64,000 nucleotides of DNA from Sodalis ligni (GTDB lineage: Bacteria; Pseudomonadota; Gammaproteobacteria; Enterobacterales; Enterobacteriaceae). The position numbers and the translations under genes are program-made. The DNA lies in the NCBI RefSeq assembly GCF_016865525.2, contig NZ_CP075169.1, forward strand, positions 2,790,337 through 2,854,336, in the 5' to 3' direction. Under the pieces are notes generated by a model. The model saw nothing but the letters and a program-made list of their open reading frames with translations. It searched no databases and was not told the origin of the DNA. Below are positions 1 to 9,004 of this stretch, in pieces (the stretch's first letter is position 1; every line of letters begins with the position of its first letter).

Positions 1-554
1 CGTCGGCAATCAGGTTCAGAGCCAGATCGATCCCGGCGGACATTCCGGCGGAGGAGTAGATTTTCCCGTCCTTGACCCATATCGGCCGTTCTTCCACATG
101 TACGCCCGGATGGAGTTTGCTGAACTCCTCCATCACGCGCCAATGGGTGGCCACGCGTTTGCCTTCCAGCATGCCCGTTTGCGCCAGCGCGAAAATGCCT
201 GACGATACGGTACAGATGCGGCGAACCCGGCTTGCCTGGGTGCGCATCCACTCAATGGCCATCGCCGGATACAAACCGAAAGAAGCGATATTGGTCGTCA
301 CGATCAGCGTATCGATATTGGGAGTGCGCCATTTTTATCCGCCAGCACGGATTGTCCCAGTACGCTGATACCCGATTCGCTTTTGATCTCCTTATCCGGG
401 CCAGGGAGACCAGTTCCACCTGATAAGGATAATATTTATCCGCAAGGGTGTTGGCGATTCGAAATGCCTCCGTCGGGCCGGCGATATTTAACAAATCGAC
501 AGGAGGTATACCAAGAATGACTATATTTTTAGTTAACGGACGATTCGGCATCAT
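1..554 (-). pseudogene. GlxA-type DJ-1/PfpI transcriptional regulator, N-terminal part, frameshifted and cut by window edge
   Basis: Read on the minus strand, the first about 55 residues (start at 554) form the N-terminal strand of a DJ-1/PfpI domain, with VILGIPPVDLLNIAGPTEAF near residues 12-31. The frame is then lost near position 400 and again near 322. After both shifts the same domain resumes (IASFGLYPAMAIEWMRTQAS, RRICTVSSGIFALAQTGMLE, VATHW) up to the window edge. This order is typical of GlxA-like regulators, which carry a C-terminal AraC helix-turn-helix; that part would lie to the left of the window. The elbow position that is often Cys in this family reads VSSG here. Two indels in 230 bases make a pseudogene likely. 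The family is clear; the regulated target cannot be seen. Confidence 0.8.
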
Positions 555-1239
555 TAATCCTCTTTCGCCATTAAATAAAACAGCAATAAATTATATTAAC
601 TTTTGACACAAATTGTCGGGAACTTGGAATTTTACTGTGCCTGGAATTAAATACAGTCATCATTCGCGGCTATAACTTCATATAAATTATCCTTGAAAAG
701 ATAGTAATGTAAAGTTGTGTACCTGTGCAAGGTTATGAAATAATTAGATACATTTTAATATTAAAGGATTAATGGCTGTATTTATTTACAGAATCATTGT
801 ACAAGCAAGAATGTCATTGCTGGTATTTTTATACAATATTTTCCTTCAGGAACCATTTTTATGATCAGTGGACATGGCTTGATAAGCATGAATTTAACCT
901 GTTGAAATTAAATATCATTTATCGAAATGCTGCGTGGATTTACATCCTGACTAGGATTTTACTGAAAAACATTTTTACCTGTCCTGTGGTTAACGATTGA
1001 TATAAGCTATGAAATCGAGAACGTTAACGTTTTTACGCGGTAATGTGCTTAAGTAATATATCATCACGCAAACCTGTTAAATCTGAAATACATTGACATA
1101 TTTAGAAATTAGCGCGACGTGAGTAAAACCCTCCACCGGCGGGGCGCCCACATCCTCGTTATTATGCCCTTATCCGCCGCAATAAGGGACATAGTGCAGA
1201 TAAACAGAGATTGTCAGTTATTGTATGGGTAACCGCTCG
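555..1239. other. AT-rich intergenic region without a recognisable gene
   Basis: This 685-base stretch is clearly richer in A and T than the rest of the window. The only open frame (797-1000, plus strand) encodes a low-complexity hydrophobic/aromatic string with no recognisable domain or clear ribosome binding site. It separates the GlxA-like and omptin remnants and may hold their promoters, but no specific site could be defended. Confidence 0.5.
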
Positions 1240-2162
1240 TTAGAACTGGTATTGCACGCCGGCGGAGGCAGTATAATGCCTGTTTTTCATACCGGCAGAG
1301 TTATTCCCGCTATAGTTTTTTCCACGCTACTGGTACTTGTCTTTGTAAGATATCCAATTTTTGTTCATATTTATTAAAACTCAGTTCAACAAATATCTTT
1401 GCGTTAGGGGTAACGTAGTATCCCGCATCCACGGCAGCGGAGTAATAGTGGGAGTTGTTCGCCTTATGGCGGAATGTGGCTTGCCGCAAATAGTGTTCAT
1501 CATTATCCTTGGCCGAAACCCAGGGCTGAATTTCAGCAACGCGTTGAATTCCGCCTTTTGATAACGATACATGCCGGCCATGCCGAGGTAGGGCATGGCG
1601 AATTTCTGTCGGTAGCCGATGGTGCGCCCGCCCGGGGAAATTCGCCAACGTCATTTCCATTGTTATAGTTATAATTCCCGCCAAAACTTGTCCAACTGAA
1701 TCGCGTCTGCTGGTAGCCAAGCACTGTCCCCAGACGATACTCCGGTGTGTTAAGCATCCACCCTTTGACATTCACATCGAATTCATTGGCATGCTTGAGC
1801 CGGGTATTCGGATGCGTGGACCAGTCTGTCCAGTGGGACTGACCAGGATTTTCCAGTCGTAGTCATCCATTCCTGCCCCGCTGGAAGCCAGGGTGGTCCA
1901 TCCCTGACGTTCAGCGTCAGAGAATCAGAGGCATCCCAGGCAATATCCCTCTGAAGATGGCGGCGTTTTTGATTTGCCAGATTAATTCACTGATTTTACG
2001 GCCATCATAGGAATTATAAGAATACTCATTCGATTCCCCGCTCAGCCAGCCCATGGCTGCGCTGGCTTTTATGCTGTCAGCATCGAAGCGAACCTTGTGC
2101 GCCAATGCGGATGGAACGGTGGCCAGAACAGCAATCATGACTGCAACGTTTTTTTTAAGCAT
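1240..2162 (-). pseudogene. Omptin-family outer membrane protease (OmpT/PgtE/Pla type), multiply frameshifted
   Basis: On the minus strand a signal peptide (MLKKNVAVMIAVLATVPSAL) is followed by omptin sequence scattered over several frames. Recognisable blocks, in order, are AAMGWLSGESNEYSYNSYDG and GRKISELIWQIKNAAIFRG, then [77 protein letters not shown], and a C-terminal strand ending GVQYQF at the stop near 1240. All match OmpT in the same order. OmpT has about 317 residues, so the 923-base span fits a full-length gene before decay. At least four frame changes and an in-frame stop (near 1917) rule out a working protease. Intact omptins are surface aspartate/histidine proteases that cleave antimicrobial peptides and host proteins. 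Confidence 0.9.
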
Positions 2163-2498
2163 TAAAATTATTTCCGTAAACTAATTGATAAGAGGTTAAC
2201 TAATATGCATGTGGTAAATAGTTTCAGATAAGAACCAGCCTCATAAAAAGAACACGCAAAATGCAAATAAAAAGGTGGTAAGTAATTAATCATAAAAAAA
2301 CTCAAAAAATCTTAAACGAAACAAAAAAATATCATCAATTGATAACTAATTAATGAGGTGAGCATATAATTAGGAATGAAATATTCAATCTAGGTTGGGT
2401 GGCGGGATGGTAGGTACTATTATTATCGATTCATTTCGATGTAAATGATTATCAGCAACCCGGCATGCTCGAGCGGAACCCGAGCATGGCTTATTTGT
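2163..2498. other. AT-rich spacer with a hairpin at its right end
   Basis: No gene is recognisable in these 336 bases. Near 2464-2488 there is a perfect 8-bp inverted repeat (CATGCTCG with CGAGCATG, loop of nine bases), followed on the plus strand by a T-rich stretch. It lies just past the 3' end of the minus-strand immunity-like gene, but the T-rich side faces plus-strand transcription, so its role as a terminator is uncertain. Confidence 0.4.
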
Positions 2499-2852
2499 TT
2501 ATATAATAATTTGGTTAAGTTTTAGTATATCAATCTTTACATTATTACTCATTTTTGAAGTATCCAGATTATTTAGGATTTGCATTATTTCAATGAATAT
2601 ATCTTTATGTTCGCTTAGCTCCTCACCATTTATCGTCGCTAAGGCTGCTATAAGCTCGCCGCCATAATTCTCACCTACCAGTGGATCTTCCTTCATTAAG
2701 GCAAGAGCTCTTGGCATCAGCTGATCAATGCAAATTTTCTGACGGATAGCACGGCAAATATCGTCCACGGTTAAAGCATCAATTGGCACATCCAGGACGC
2801 TCTCGTATCCTCTCTGGAGGGGAGGATTTTCTTCCTTTTTGCTGGGATTCAA
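2499..2852 (-). CDS. Contact-dependent growth inhibition immunity-like protein (CdiI family), orphan
   Basis: 117 residues, no signal peptide, predicted cytoplasmic. The core (residues 20-75) reads SVLDVPIDALTVDDICRAIR, then a second helix LMPRALALMKEDPLVGENY and a GGELIAAL segment. This follows the pattern of small proteins annotated as contact-dependent growth inhibition immunity proteins: xxLSVxDLxxLIRQ, then VPLALxxLxxDPL, then YxGxLLxAL. I recall this as a family resemblance only. Such proteins bind and neutralise the toxic tip of a CdiA or similar effector. The start is most likely TTG at 2850-2852, because a strong GGGAGGG sits six bases upstream; no ATG fits. No cdiB, cdiA or toxin gene is visible within the window. 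It lies 84 bases downstream of, and in the same direction as, a TolA-like gene. Confidence 0.6.
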   Translation of the reverse strand: MNPSKKEENPPLQRGYESVLDVPIDALTVDDICRAIRQKICIDQLMPRALALMKEDPLVGENYGGELIAALATINGEELSEHKDIFIEIMQILNNLDTSKMSNNVKIDILKLNQIII

Positions 2853-2936
2853 GCTGGTCCCTCCCGTAATCTTAAAAAGGTCGATTGGCGTGCATACTAA
2901 ATCGCAGGAATATTGCTTGCTGTAATAAGTGCCAAA

Positions 2937-3317
2937 TTAATATGGTTTAAAAACGATTACCGAATTTTTGAAAATTTCGTGGGTTTCATTGTCCGGCGGC
3001 GCCGGTATATCCGCATCCTGAATGGCTTTAACAGCCGCTGCACAAAGCGGTTTATAACCTTCAGTCTTGAAGTCGCCATGCGTGGCGCCTTTTTTGGATA
3101 TATTAAAGCTTACGGTACATTGCTTTCCGTTAAACTCTTTCTCAAGATGGAATTTTATTTGAACGGCTGATTTGATGTCGTTGGCATATTGCATTTTCTT
3201 GTCATCCAACGGCGCAAAAACTTGAGAGGGTAGAGGGCTTGGCAAGGGGGTTGCGTGAGTGCTGAACGCAGAGGAAAATACCAAGCTTAGCAGGCAATAA
3301 GGGAATACTCTTCGCAT
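2937..3317 (-). CDS. Free-standing periplasmic TolA C-terminal domain protein
   Basis: 126 residues. A signal peptide (MRRVFPYCLLSLVFSSAFS, cleavage near ATP) and a short linker are followed from about residue 45 by a single domain matching domain III of TolA. The match covers YANDIKSAVQIKFHLE, the two disulphide cysteines in KQCTVSF and KPLCAAAV, the PAPP turn, and the closing IFKNSVIVFKPY. Full-length TolA has an N-terminal membrane anchor and a long helical domain II; both are absent here. The start at 3317 is chosen because it opens directly on the signal peptide; an upstream in-frame ATG would add 22 polar residues. TolA domain III is the docking site for group A colicins and filamentous phage. 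The true tol-pal operon is not nearby. Confidence 0.75.
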   Translation of the reverse strand: MRRVFPYCLLSLVFSSAFSTHATPLPSPLPSQVFAPLDDKKMQYANDIKSAVQIKFHLEKEFNGKQCTVSFNISKKGATHGDFKTEGYKPLCAAAVKAIQDADIPAPPDNETHEIFKNSVIVFKPY

Positions 3318-3603
3318 TATGTAAATCCAGTTATGAGTGGAGTGGTGATTGTCTTCATCAGTTAATAAGTTTTTTTGTATCAAGGGTGCACGAAAAATTC
3401 AACGATTATATTGATATCGTTTAACAACGGATGACAAAGGATGATATTACGGCAGTACGTTTAATTTACGATGGGAAATGCGGTTGATATGCGCTGTTTA
3501 AATGCTTATTCAACGATACGTATTGTTTAGCTTATCTGCCGCCGAGACAATATAGCAGATAAGCAGCCGATGGCAGGTATTGCCCACCGGCCGCCGTCTC
3601 TCC

Positions 3604-5202
3604 TCAGTTCAGCCTGACCTTGGAAAAATCGCTGCCGTTGAGGCTGACGCTATAGCCGCTGACGTTACTGCGGGTGGCATAAAAGGTTTTGCCGTTGGCC
3701 AGGGGTATCCAGGGGGCCTGCCGATGGAACACCTGCTGGGCCTGTTTATATAGGGCGGCGCGCTGGGCCGGGTCGCTGATGATTCTGGCCTGCTGAATGA
3801 GCGAGTCATACTGTTTATCGCACCAGAACGCGGCATTGGAACCGCTTTTGACGCTGTCGCAGCCCAGCAGGGTATTGGCGAAATTATCCGGATCGCCGTT
3901 ATCCGACATCCAGCCGAACAGCGCGGTGGCGTGTTCGCCTTTGCGAATGCCGGCCAGGTATTCGCCCCATTCATAGCTCACGATTTTCGCCGTGACGCCG
4001 ACTTTGGCCCAATCGCTCTGGATCATCTCCGCAATGCGGCGTGAGTTCGGGTTATAGGGGCGCTGTACCGGCATTGACCATAAATCGGTGGTAAAGCCTT
4101 GTTCAAAACCCGCCTGTTTCAGCAATGCCTTGGCCTTGGCCGGATCATAAGGGTAGTCCGCCAGATCTTTATCAAAGCCGAGCATATTGGGGGGAATGGG
4201 GGATTTCGCCACCGATCCGGAGCCGAGGAATACCGCATCGACGATGGCTTTTTTATCCACCGCATAATTCAACGCCTGACGCACCAGGGCATTGTCGAAC
4301 GGTTTTTTGACGGTATTAAACGCCAGGTAACCCACATTCATGCCGTCCACGCTGTGAAGGGCCAGCGCTTTGTTATTTTTGATCTCGTCAAAATTAACCG
4401 GACTCGGCGCGGGAATAATCTGGCACTCATTTTTTTCAAGCTTGGCCAGGCGCGTGCTGACGTTGGGGGTAATCGAAAAGATAAGTCGCTTGGTGGGCAC
4501 CTCTCCCTGCCAATAATGGGGATTGGCCTGATAGCGGATAATGGAGTCCACTTTATATTCCTGCAGGTTATAGGGGCCGGTGCCGATGGGATCGGTATCC
4601 ACCCGTTCCGGCGTGCCGGCTTTTAACATCGCGTCGGCGTATTCCGCGGAGAGAATGGAGGCAAAATCCATGCCCCAATCCGCCAGGAAGGTGGCATCAG
4701 GTTTTGTCAGGGTAAACCGGACGTGATAGTCATCGATTTTTTTCACGTCCTGAATAAGCGAACCGAGGCCGACGTCATTGAAGTACTCATAGGTGGCCTG
4801 GGACACCTTATGGTAGGGGTGATTAGCGTCTTTCTGCCGCAAAACGGAGAAAATCACATCGTCGGCATTAAAATCACGGCTGGGAGTGAAATATTTATTG
4901 CTGTTGAATTTGACGCCCTGGCGCAGGGTAAAGGTATAGGTTTTGCCGTCCGGACTGATTTCCCACGCGGTGGCAAGGGAGGGTATCGGCAGATTATCGC
5001 TTTCCCGGAAGGCCACCAGCCGGTTATAGAGCACCTGGGAACTGGCGACAAATGAGGGGCCGGAGCTGGCGATTTGCGGGTTAAACGATTCCGGCGAGGC
5101 TTCGGAGCAGTAGACCAGAACGCTGTTGTCGGCGGCCAGGGCCGCGCCGGCCGGCAGCAGGGCGGCCATAAGCACTACGAGAGAGGTTTTCCTGAAATCC
5201 AT
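3604..5202 (-). CDS. Dipeptide/peptide ABC transporter substrate-binding protein (DppA paralogue)
   Basis: 532 residues, very close in sequence to DppA of E. coli across the whole length (for example VYCSEASPESFNPQ near the mature N-terminus, PIGTGPYNLQEYKVDS, and WSMPVQRPYNPNSRRIAEMI). This is family 5 of extracellular solute-binding proteins. A signal peptide covers about residues 1-23 (ends ALA|ADNS). The start at 5202 has an AAGGCAAG ribosome site; longer in-frame starts would bury the signal peptide. Mature DppA-type proteins bind di- or tripeptides, or haem, in the periplasm and deliver them to the DppBCDF permease. No permease or ATPase genes flank it, so it is an orphan binding protein that may share another Dpp/Opp permease. 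Substrate is inferred from similarity only. Confidence 0.9.
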   Translation of the reverse strand: MDFRKTSLVVLMAALLPAGAALAADNSVLVYCSEASPESFNPQIASSGPSFVASSQVLYNRLVAFRESDNLPIPSLATAWEISPDGKTYTFTLRQGVKFNSNKYFTPSRDFNADDVIFSVLRQKDANHPYHKVSQATYEYFNDVGLGSLIQDVKKIDDYHVRFTLTKPDATFLADWGMDFASILSAEYADAMLKAGTPERVDTDPIGTGPYNLQEYKVDSIIRYQANPHYWQGEVPTKRLIFSITPNVSTRLAKLEKNECQIIPAPSPVNFDEIKNNKALALHSVDGMNVGYLAFNTVKKPFDNALVRQALNYAVDKKAIVDAVFLGSGSVAKSPIPPNMLGFDKDLADYPYDPAKAKALLKQAGFEQGFTTDLWSMPVQRPYNPNSRRIAEMIQSDWAKVGVTAKIVSYEWGEYLAGIRKGEHATALFGWMSDNGDPDNFANTLLGCDSVKSGSNAAFWCDKQYDSLIQQARIISDPAQRAALYKQAQQVFHRQAPWIPLANGKTFYATRSNVSGYSVSLNGSDFSKVRLN

Positions 5203-5455
5203 TTTTCTTGCCTTATAAGATGATAATAATCCGATTTTAAACAGTCCATTATAAGCGGCCATAGCGGAAACTGAAAAATCTTATGCTTATTAGAGGCTTC
5301 TCGCTGGTTATAAGCGCTGCCTCTTAAGGCATGGGCGCCGGTAAAATCCTCCGCCGGCGCCGCCTTCAGTGGTTGCTTAAAATATTTCTAAGATATATCT
5401 TTAAAACGTCAATCTCCTGAGGTTTTCTCACCTGAAATTTTCATCGGGAAGGGTG

Positions 5456-5614
5456 ATGGATAATTTATCTGATAAAAGAATCCTGGTCCGCGCCGTCGCG
5501 CTGGATGCTCGCGATCGCACTGCCCTGGCGGCGTTTTTCCATCAGTGGGGTCCGTTTGAGCATGGGATGTCCATGGCGGGGGATGTCATGGGCGGCGGCA
5601 TCATGCGCGGCTGA
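5456..5614 (+). CDS. Possible 52-residue small protein, Met/Gly-rich at its C-terminus
   Basis: An open frame starts with ATG at 5456 and ends with TGA at 5612-5614. The N-terminal half is charged (MDNLSDKRILVRAVALDA); the C-terminal end is rich in Met, Gly and His (HGMSMAGDVMGGGIMRG). A GGGAAGGG sequence lies immediately before the ATG, closer than usual. It sits about 80 bases upstream of the decayed yqjH start. I do not recognise it. It may be a leader peptide, a remnant of a longer gene, or chance; composition and position are the only support. Confidence 0.2.
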   Translation: MDNLSDKRILVRAVALDARDRTALAAFFHQWGPFEHGMSMAGDVMGGGIMRG

Positions 5615-5693
5615 TGCCGCTGGTATACCTCCTCTGCGCAGACGTCTGCATCACTATGTATGTGTCGAAGAATAAAAAGAAATTGGAGAAAAT

Positions 5694-6505
5694 ATGGAGA
5701 ATAACCCCATGAACAATGTAAATAATAAACGGCCGGTGAGAGTAAAAATGAATTGAAATTCAGGAAATCATTGTCAAACGCTGTGAGGACCTGTTCGGCT
5801 GCTTCTAACGCATTATTTTTACCGGAGAAGAGCTCGGCGGGGTTCGTTTCACGGGGGGTTGACGATCATATCAAGGTTTTTTTCCCGTCGGCGCCGGGGA
5901 AGTCCGTCACACCGCCTCGCATCACCGAGGAGGGCATAGTATGGCCGGAGGGAGCACGGCCCATTGGCCGCGATTATACGCCGCTGTCTTTCAACGCGGA
6001 AAAAAATGAACTGACGCTGGATTTTTATTTGCATGACGGCGGCGTGGCAAGCGAGTGGGCCGCCAAGGCGAAGCCGGGGGATATGCTCGCCATGGGGGGC
6101 CCGCGGGGATCGCTTTTGATACCGACGGATTATGCCAGGCAACTCTATCTCTGCGATGAAACGGGCTTGCCGGCCATCAAGCGGCGCTGCGGGGAGCTTA
6201 ACGCCGCCGGCACGGCCGGGAACGCGGTGATTTTGGCGAGTGCCCGGGATGCCCGATGCCGGGAGTATCTCGCCGACCATAATGATATGCATATCCAGTG
6301 GGTTATTGCCGGAGCCCCGGGCCGCCGGCCGGACAATGACGCTGTGCTGGCAAGCGTGAAAGCATTGCCCCTTTCCGGTAAGGATTGCTTCATTTGGGCC
6401 ACCGGCGAAGGCGGGCTGGTGAAAGCCATCGGGGATTTTTTCACCGTACAATGCGGCGTTGAGCCGGATTTTGTCAGGGCTGTCGCCTATTGGCATGATA
6501 AATAA
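5694..6505 (+). pseudogene. yqjH: NADPH-dependent ferric-chelate reductase YqjH (siderophore-interacting protein family), 5' end broken
   Basis: From about 5840 to 6505 a single frame matches YqjH of E. coli nearly residue for residue: FVSRGVDDHIKVFFP, EEGIVWPEGARPIGRDYTPL (the flavin-binding RxYTxL motif), FYLHDGGVASEWA, GPRGSLLIP, LYLCDETGLPA, ATGEGG, and the closing VRAVAYWHDK. The first about 45 codons are damaged. ATG at 5694 (GGAG site just upstream) opens MENNPMNNVNNKRPVRVKMN, the frame slips near 5749, an in-frame TAA interrupts the helix at 5815-5817, and the frame slips again near 5842. Without these changes the protein would have the family length of about 255 residues. The family releases iron from siderophores by flavin-linked reduction in the cytoplasm. 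A later internal start cannot restore the missing flavin-fold strand. Confidence 0.85.
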
Positions 6506-6566
6506 TGTGCTGTACGGCGTGCTATAAAGCGATATATTTGAAAAATCCTATAATGAACCCCCTACG

Positions 6567-7145
6567 ATGATTTCGATGAAAAAAACGCCGCCCTACAGGC
6601 AGCAGGAACCGTTAGATAGCGATAAACAGCGCCCCGCGGCGATAGGGGGAAAAGAACATTGTCTCGGGGGACGCAAGCATCGCCGCGAACGCATGTTCGA
6701 CAGCGCGGACATCAGGTTGTTGATCATGCATTTTTTAGCGCAGGGGCCCGCCCATGGCTATGAATTGATCAAAGCGATACAGGAGTTGTCCAAAGGCGAA
6801 TACACGCCGAGCGCCAGCATCGTTTATCCCAACCTGACCTTTTTGGAGGAGCAGGGGATGGCGTCCCCAGTCTATGACGGGGCGGGGAAGAAACAGTACC
6901 GGCTGACGGAGGAGGGCCAATCGCTGCTCGATGTCCAGCGTGGCAACCTGAACGGGATTATCGACCGTTTATATTCCATGGCGATACTCTCCAATAATCG
7001 AAGCATTCCTGAAATGCAAAGAGCGATTAATAATATCCGGACGGCTTTGAATCTGCGCCTCGCCAAAGGGAAAATATCCCAACAGGCGCTTTATAACATT
7101 ATCGATGCGCTGGATAACGCCGCCAAAGAAATCGAACGGAGCTAA
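6567..7145 (+). CDS. PadR-family regulator resembling YqjI
   Basis: 192 residues. The winged helix begins near residue 48 (DSADIRLLIMHFLAQGPAHG, YELIKAIQEL, YTPSASIVYPNLTFLEEQG, KKQYRLTEEGQSLL) and is followed by a C-terminal dimerisation helix. It matches YqjI, the nickel- and iron-responsive repressor of yqjH, and lies 61 bases behind the yqjH remnant. E. coli YqjI has a His/Cys-rich N-terminal metal-binding tail. Here the tail keeps its length (about 45 residues) but only a few candidate ligands remain (EHCLGGRKHRR). In E. coli yqjH and yqjI are divergent; here they are in tandem, so the shared operator must be arranged differently. It appears intact although its presumed target gene is broken. 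Confidence 0.8.
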   Translation: MISMKKTPPYRQQEPLDSDKQRPAAIGGKEHCLGGRKHRRERMFDSADIRLLIMHFLAQGPAHGYELIKAIQELSKGEYTPSASIVYPNLTFLEEQGMASPVYDGAGKKQYRLTEEGQSLLDVQRGNLNGIIDRLYSMAILSNNRSIPEMQRAINNIRTALNLRLAKGKISQQALYNIIDALDNAAKEIERS

Positions 7146-7181
7146 AAGATATTCATCCAATACCCTTCAAAGGACGATTCC

Positions 7182-8960
7182 ATGCCTATTCTTAGCCCCC
7201 TCTATTGCGGCAGGCTGTTATTTGCCGCTCTGCTGATATTTTCCGCCCAGGCGCTCGCGGCGCCAGGGGCCGGGCGGGGCGAATTCCCGGGCATTGGGCT
7301 AATGCCGCGAAACGCCGAGTCGGGTAAACCGGCCGTATTGGCGGTGGTTAAACCGGCCATCGCCTGTTCCGCACTGATGCAGGTGGATTTAGCTGTTATC
7401 GGCGGCCAAGGCAGCCGGGTGGTGTCGGCGAAAGAGGTGTCTGCCGGCGGCACGGCATTTTGCGCCGTGGAAGGGGTGCTGGCGCCGGAAATCAACTTTA
7501 CGCTTATGCTGCCCACGGCCAGTTGGAACCAGCGCTATATGCAGCTGGGCTGCGGAGGATTATGCGGCCAGGTCAATCTTCAGGTGGGAGCGGCGGCCGG
7601 CTGCGCCGTGCTGAATGCCGGCGGGTTTGCCCTGGCCGCCACCGATATGGGGCATCCCTTGTCGGAGCAGGATTTCGGCAACGATCCGCAAAAGCGCCGG
7701 GATTTCGCCTATCGTTCGGTGCACCTGACCGCGCTGGCGTCCAAGGCGCTGGTGGCGGCGTTTTATCAGCGCCCCGCGGCCAGGTCCTATTTTAACGGCT
7801 GCTCTGACGGCGGTCGCGAAGCCTTGATGGAGGCGCAGCGGTACCCGAAGGATTTCGACGGGATTATCGCCGGCGCGGCGGCGATGAATTTCCAGGCGCA
7901 GAATGCCCTTTATCACAGTTGGCAGGCCGTCAGCAATACCGGCCCGGATGGCAAGGCCATCATCACCGCGGCCGAGCTTCCGTTGATTCATCGGGCGGTA
8001 TTGGCGCAGTGTGATGGGATTGACGGACAGAAAGACGGCCTGATCTCCGATCCCCAGGCCTGCCATTTCAATATGCGCGTATTAAAATGCAATGGGGTGA
8101 AGGCGGGCAGCGGCGGGCAATGTCTGACGGATATCCAGCTTACCGCGCTGCGTCGCCTATACGACGGGCCGCGAGACGCCGACACCGGTAAAAAAATGAC
8201 CGTCGGCGGGCCGCAGTATGGCTCGGAACTGGCCTGGGCCGGCGTCTTTGTGCCGAAAACCGCCGATGGTCCGATTTTCAGCCGGCTTATCGCACTGTCC
8301 TCCTTGAGGCATCTGAATTTTACCACCAACCCGCCGGGGACCTTCAGTCTGAAAGACCTGAAGTTCAACGGGGCAACGTTCCAGGCGTTGCAGAAACTTC
8401 ATCCGCTTTATGATGCCACCAATCCCGATCTGAGCGCGTTTGCGGCGGCGGGAGGCAAACTGATTATTTGGCATGGCTGGGCGGACCCGCATATTTCCCC
8501 GCTGAATTCCATCGCCTACCACAATGCCCTGGCGCAATACATGGGCACGGCCAGGCGGGACAGATTCGAGCGGTTATATCTGCTGCCGGGCGTTTATCAT
8601 TGCGCCGGCGGGGAGGGGCCAAGCCTGGTTGATTTTCTGACGCCGCTGATGGCCTGGGTGGAAAAAGGCGTCCCGCCGGACGGTGTCGCCACCTGGCAGG
8701 CGCCGGATACCGAAAAAAGCGGTTTTGGCCAGCCGGTTGCGAACGAAAACCCGACGCCGCCGGTTCTGAGAACGCAGACCATCCCTGGGAAGGCGGCGTC
8801 ACGGCCGGTGTTCCCGTATCCCTATTATGCGGCGTACGGCCTCGCTAAGGGCGAACGGGCCGAAACGCCGGCCTATAGTCCCAGGCCGCTGCTGGAGACC
8901 CATGCCTATTATCAATGGCTCGGCGAAGGCTTCTATCGGCCCTATAAATTCTTGGACTGA
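7182..8960 (+). CDS. Secreted tannase / feruloyl esterase family hydrolase
   Basis: 592 residues with a signal peptide (about residues 1-26, ending SAQALA). The rest is the alpha/beta-hydrolase fold of the tannase/feruloyl esterase family. The family's CS-D-HC catalytic arrangement is visible: nucleophile Ser208 in GCSDGG preceded by Cys207, Asp435 in WHGWADPH, and His473 in GVYHCAGG followed by Cys474, so the two cysteines can form the disulphide that joins Ser and His. A lid domain with several cysteines lies between about residues 250 and 400. Members hydrolyse ester bonds of gallate, ferulate or hydroxyethyl-terephthalate type compounds; the exact substrate cannot be read from sequence. 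It starts 36 bases after the YqjI-like gene and is probably exported to the periplasm or medium, which suits a plant- or detritus-associated bacterium. Confidence 0.85.
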   Translation: MPILSPLYCGRLLFAALLIFSAQALAAPGAGRGEFPGIGLMPRNAESGKPAVLAVVKPAIACSALMQVDLAVIGGQGSRVVSAKEVSAGGTAFCAVEGVLAPEINFTLMLPTASWNQRYMQLGCGGLCGQVNLQVGAAAGCAVLNAGGFALAATDMGHPLSEQDFGNDPQKRRDFAYRSVHLTALASKALVAAFYQRPAARSYFNGCSDGGREALMEAQRYPKDFDGIIAGAAAMNFQAQNALYHSWQAVSNTGPDGKAIITAAELPLIHRAVLAQCDGIDGQKDGLISDPQACHFNMRVLKCNGVKAGSGGQCLTDIQLTALRRLYDGPRDADTGKKMTVGGPQYGSELAWAGVFVPKTADGPIFSRLIALSSLRHLNFTTNPPGTFSLKDLKFNGATFQALQKLHPLYDATNPDLSAFAAAGGKLIIWHGWADPHISPLNSIAYHNALAQYMGTARRDRFERLYLLPGVYHCAGGEGPSLVDFLTPLMAWVEKGVPPDGVATWQAPDTEKSGFGQPVANENPTPPVLRTQTIPGKAASRPVFPYPYYAAYGLAKGERAETPAYSPRPLLETHAYYQWLGEGFYRPYKFLD

Positions 8961-8970
8961 TATTGTGCCC

Positions 8971-9002
8971 GGCCGGGGCGGCGCGTAGGTGCGTCCCCGG
9001 CC
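8971..9002. terminator. Inverted repeat between convergent genes, possible terminator
   Basis: A perfect 8-bp GC-rich inverted repeat (GGCCGGGG at 8971-8978 and CCCCGGCC at 8995-9002) lies exactly between the convergent ends of the tannase-family gene (8960) and the PhnD-like gene (9005). There is no long T tract on either side, so termination efficiency is uncertain. Confidence 0.45.
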
Positions 9003-9004
9003 CG

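Noticed and set aside
797..1000. 67-residue open frame in AT-rich DNA
   Set aside because: Composition follows the AT-rich background, there is no convincing start signal, and the sequence resembles nothing I know.
2464..2488. Terminator of the CdiI-like gene
   Set aside because: The hairpin is real, but the T-rich side faces the opposite strand, so it is kept only as a hairpin.
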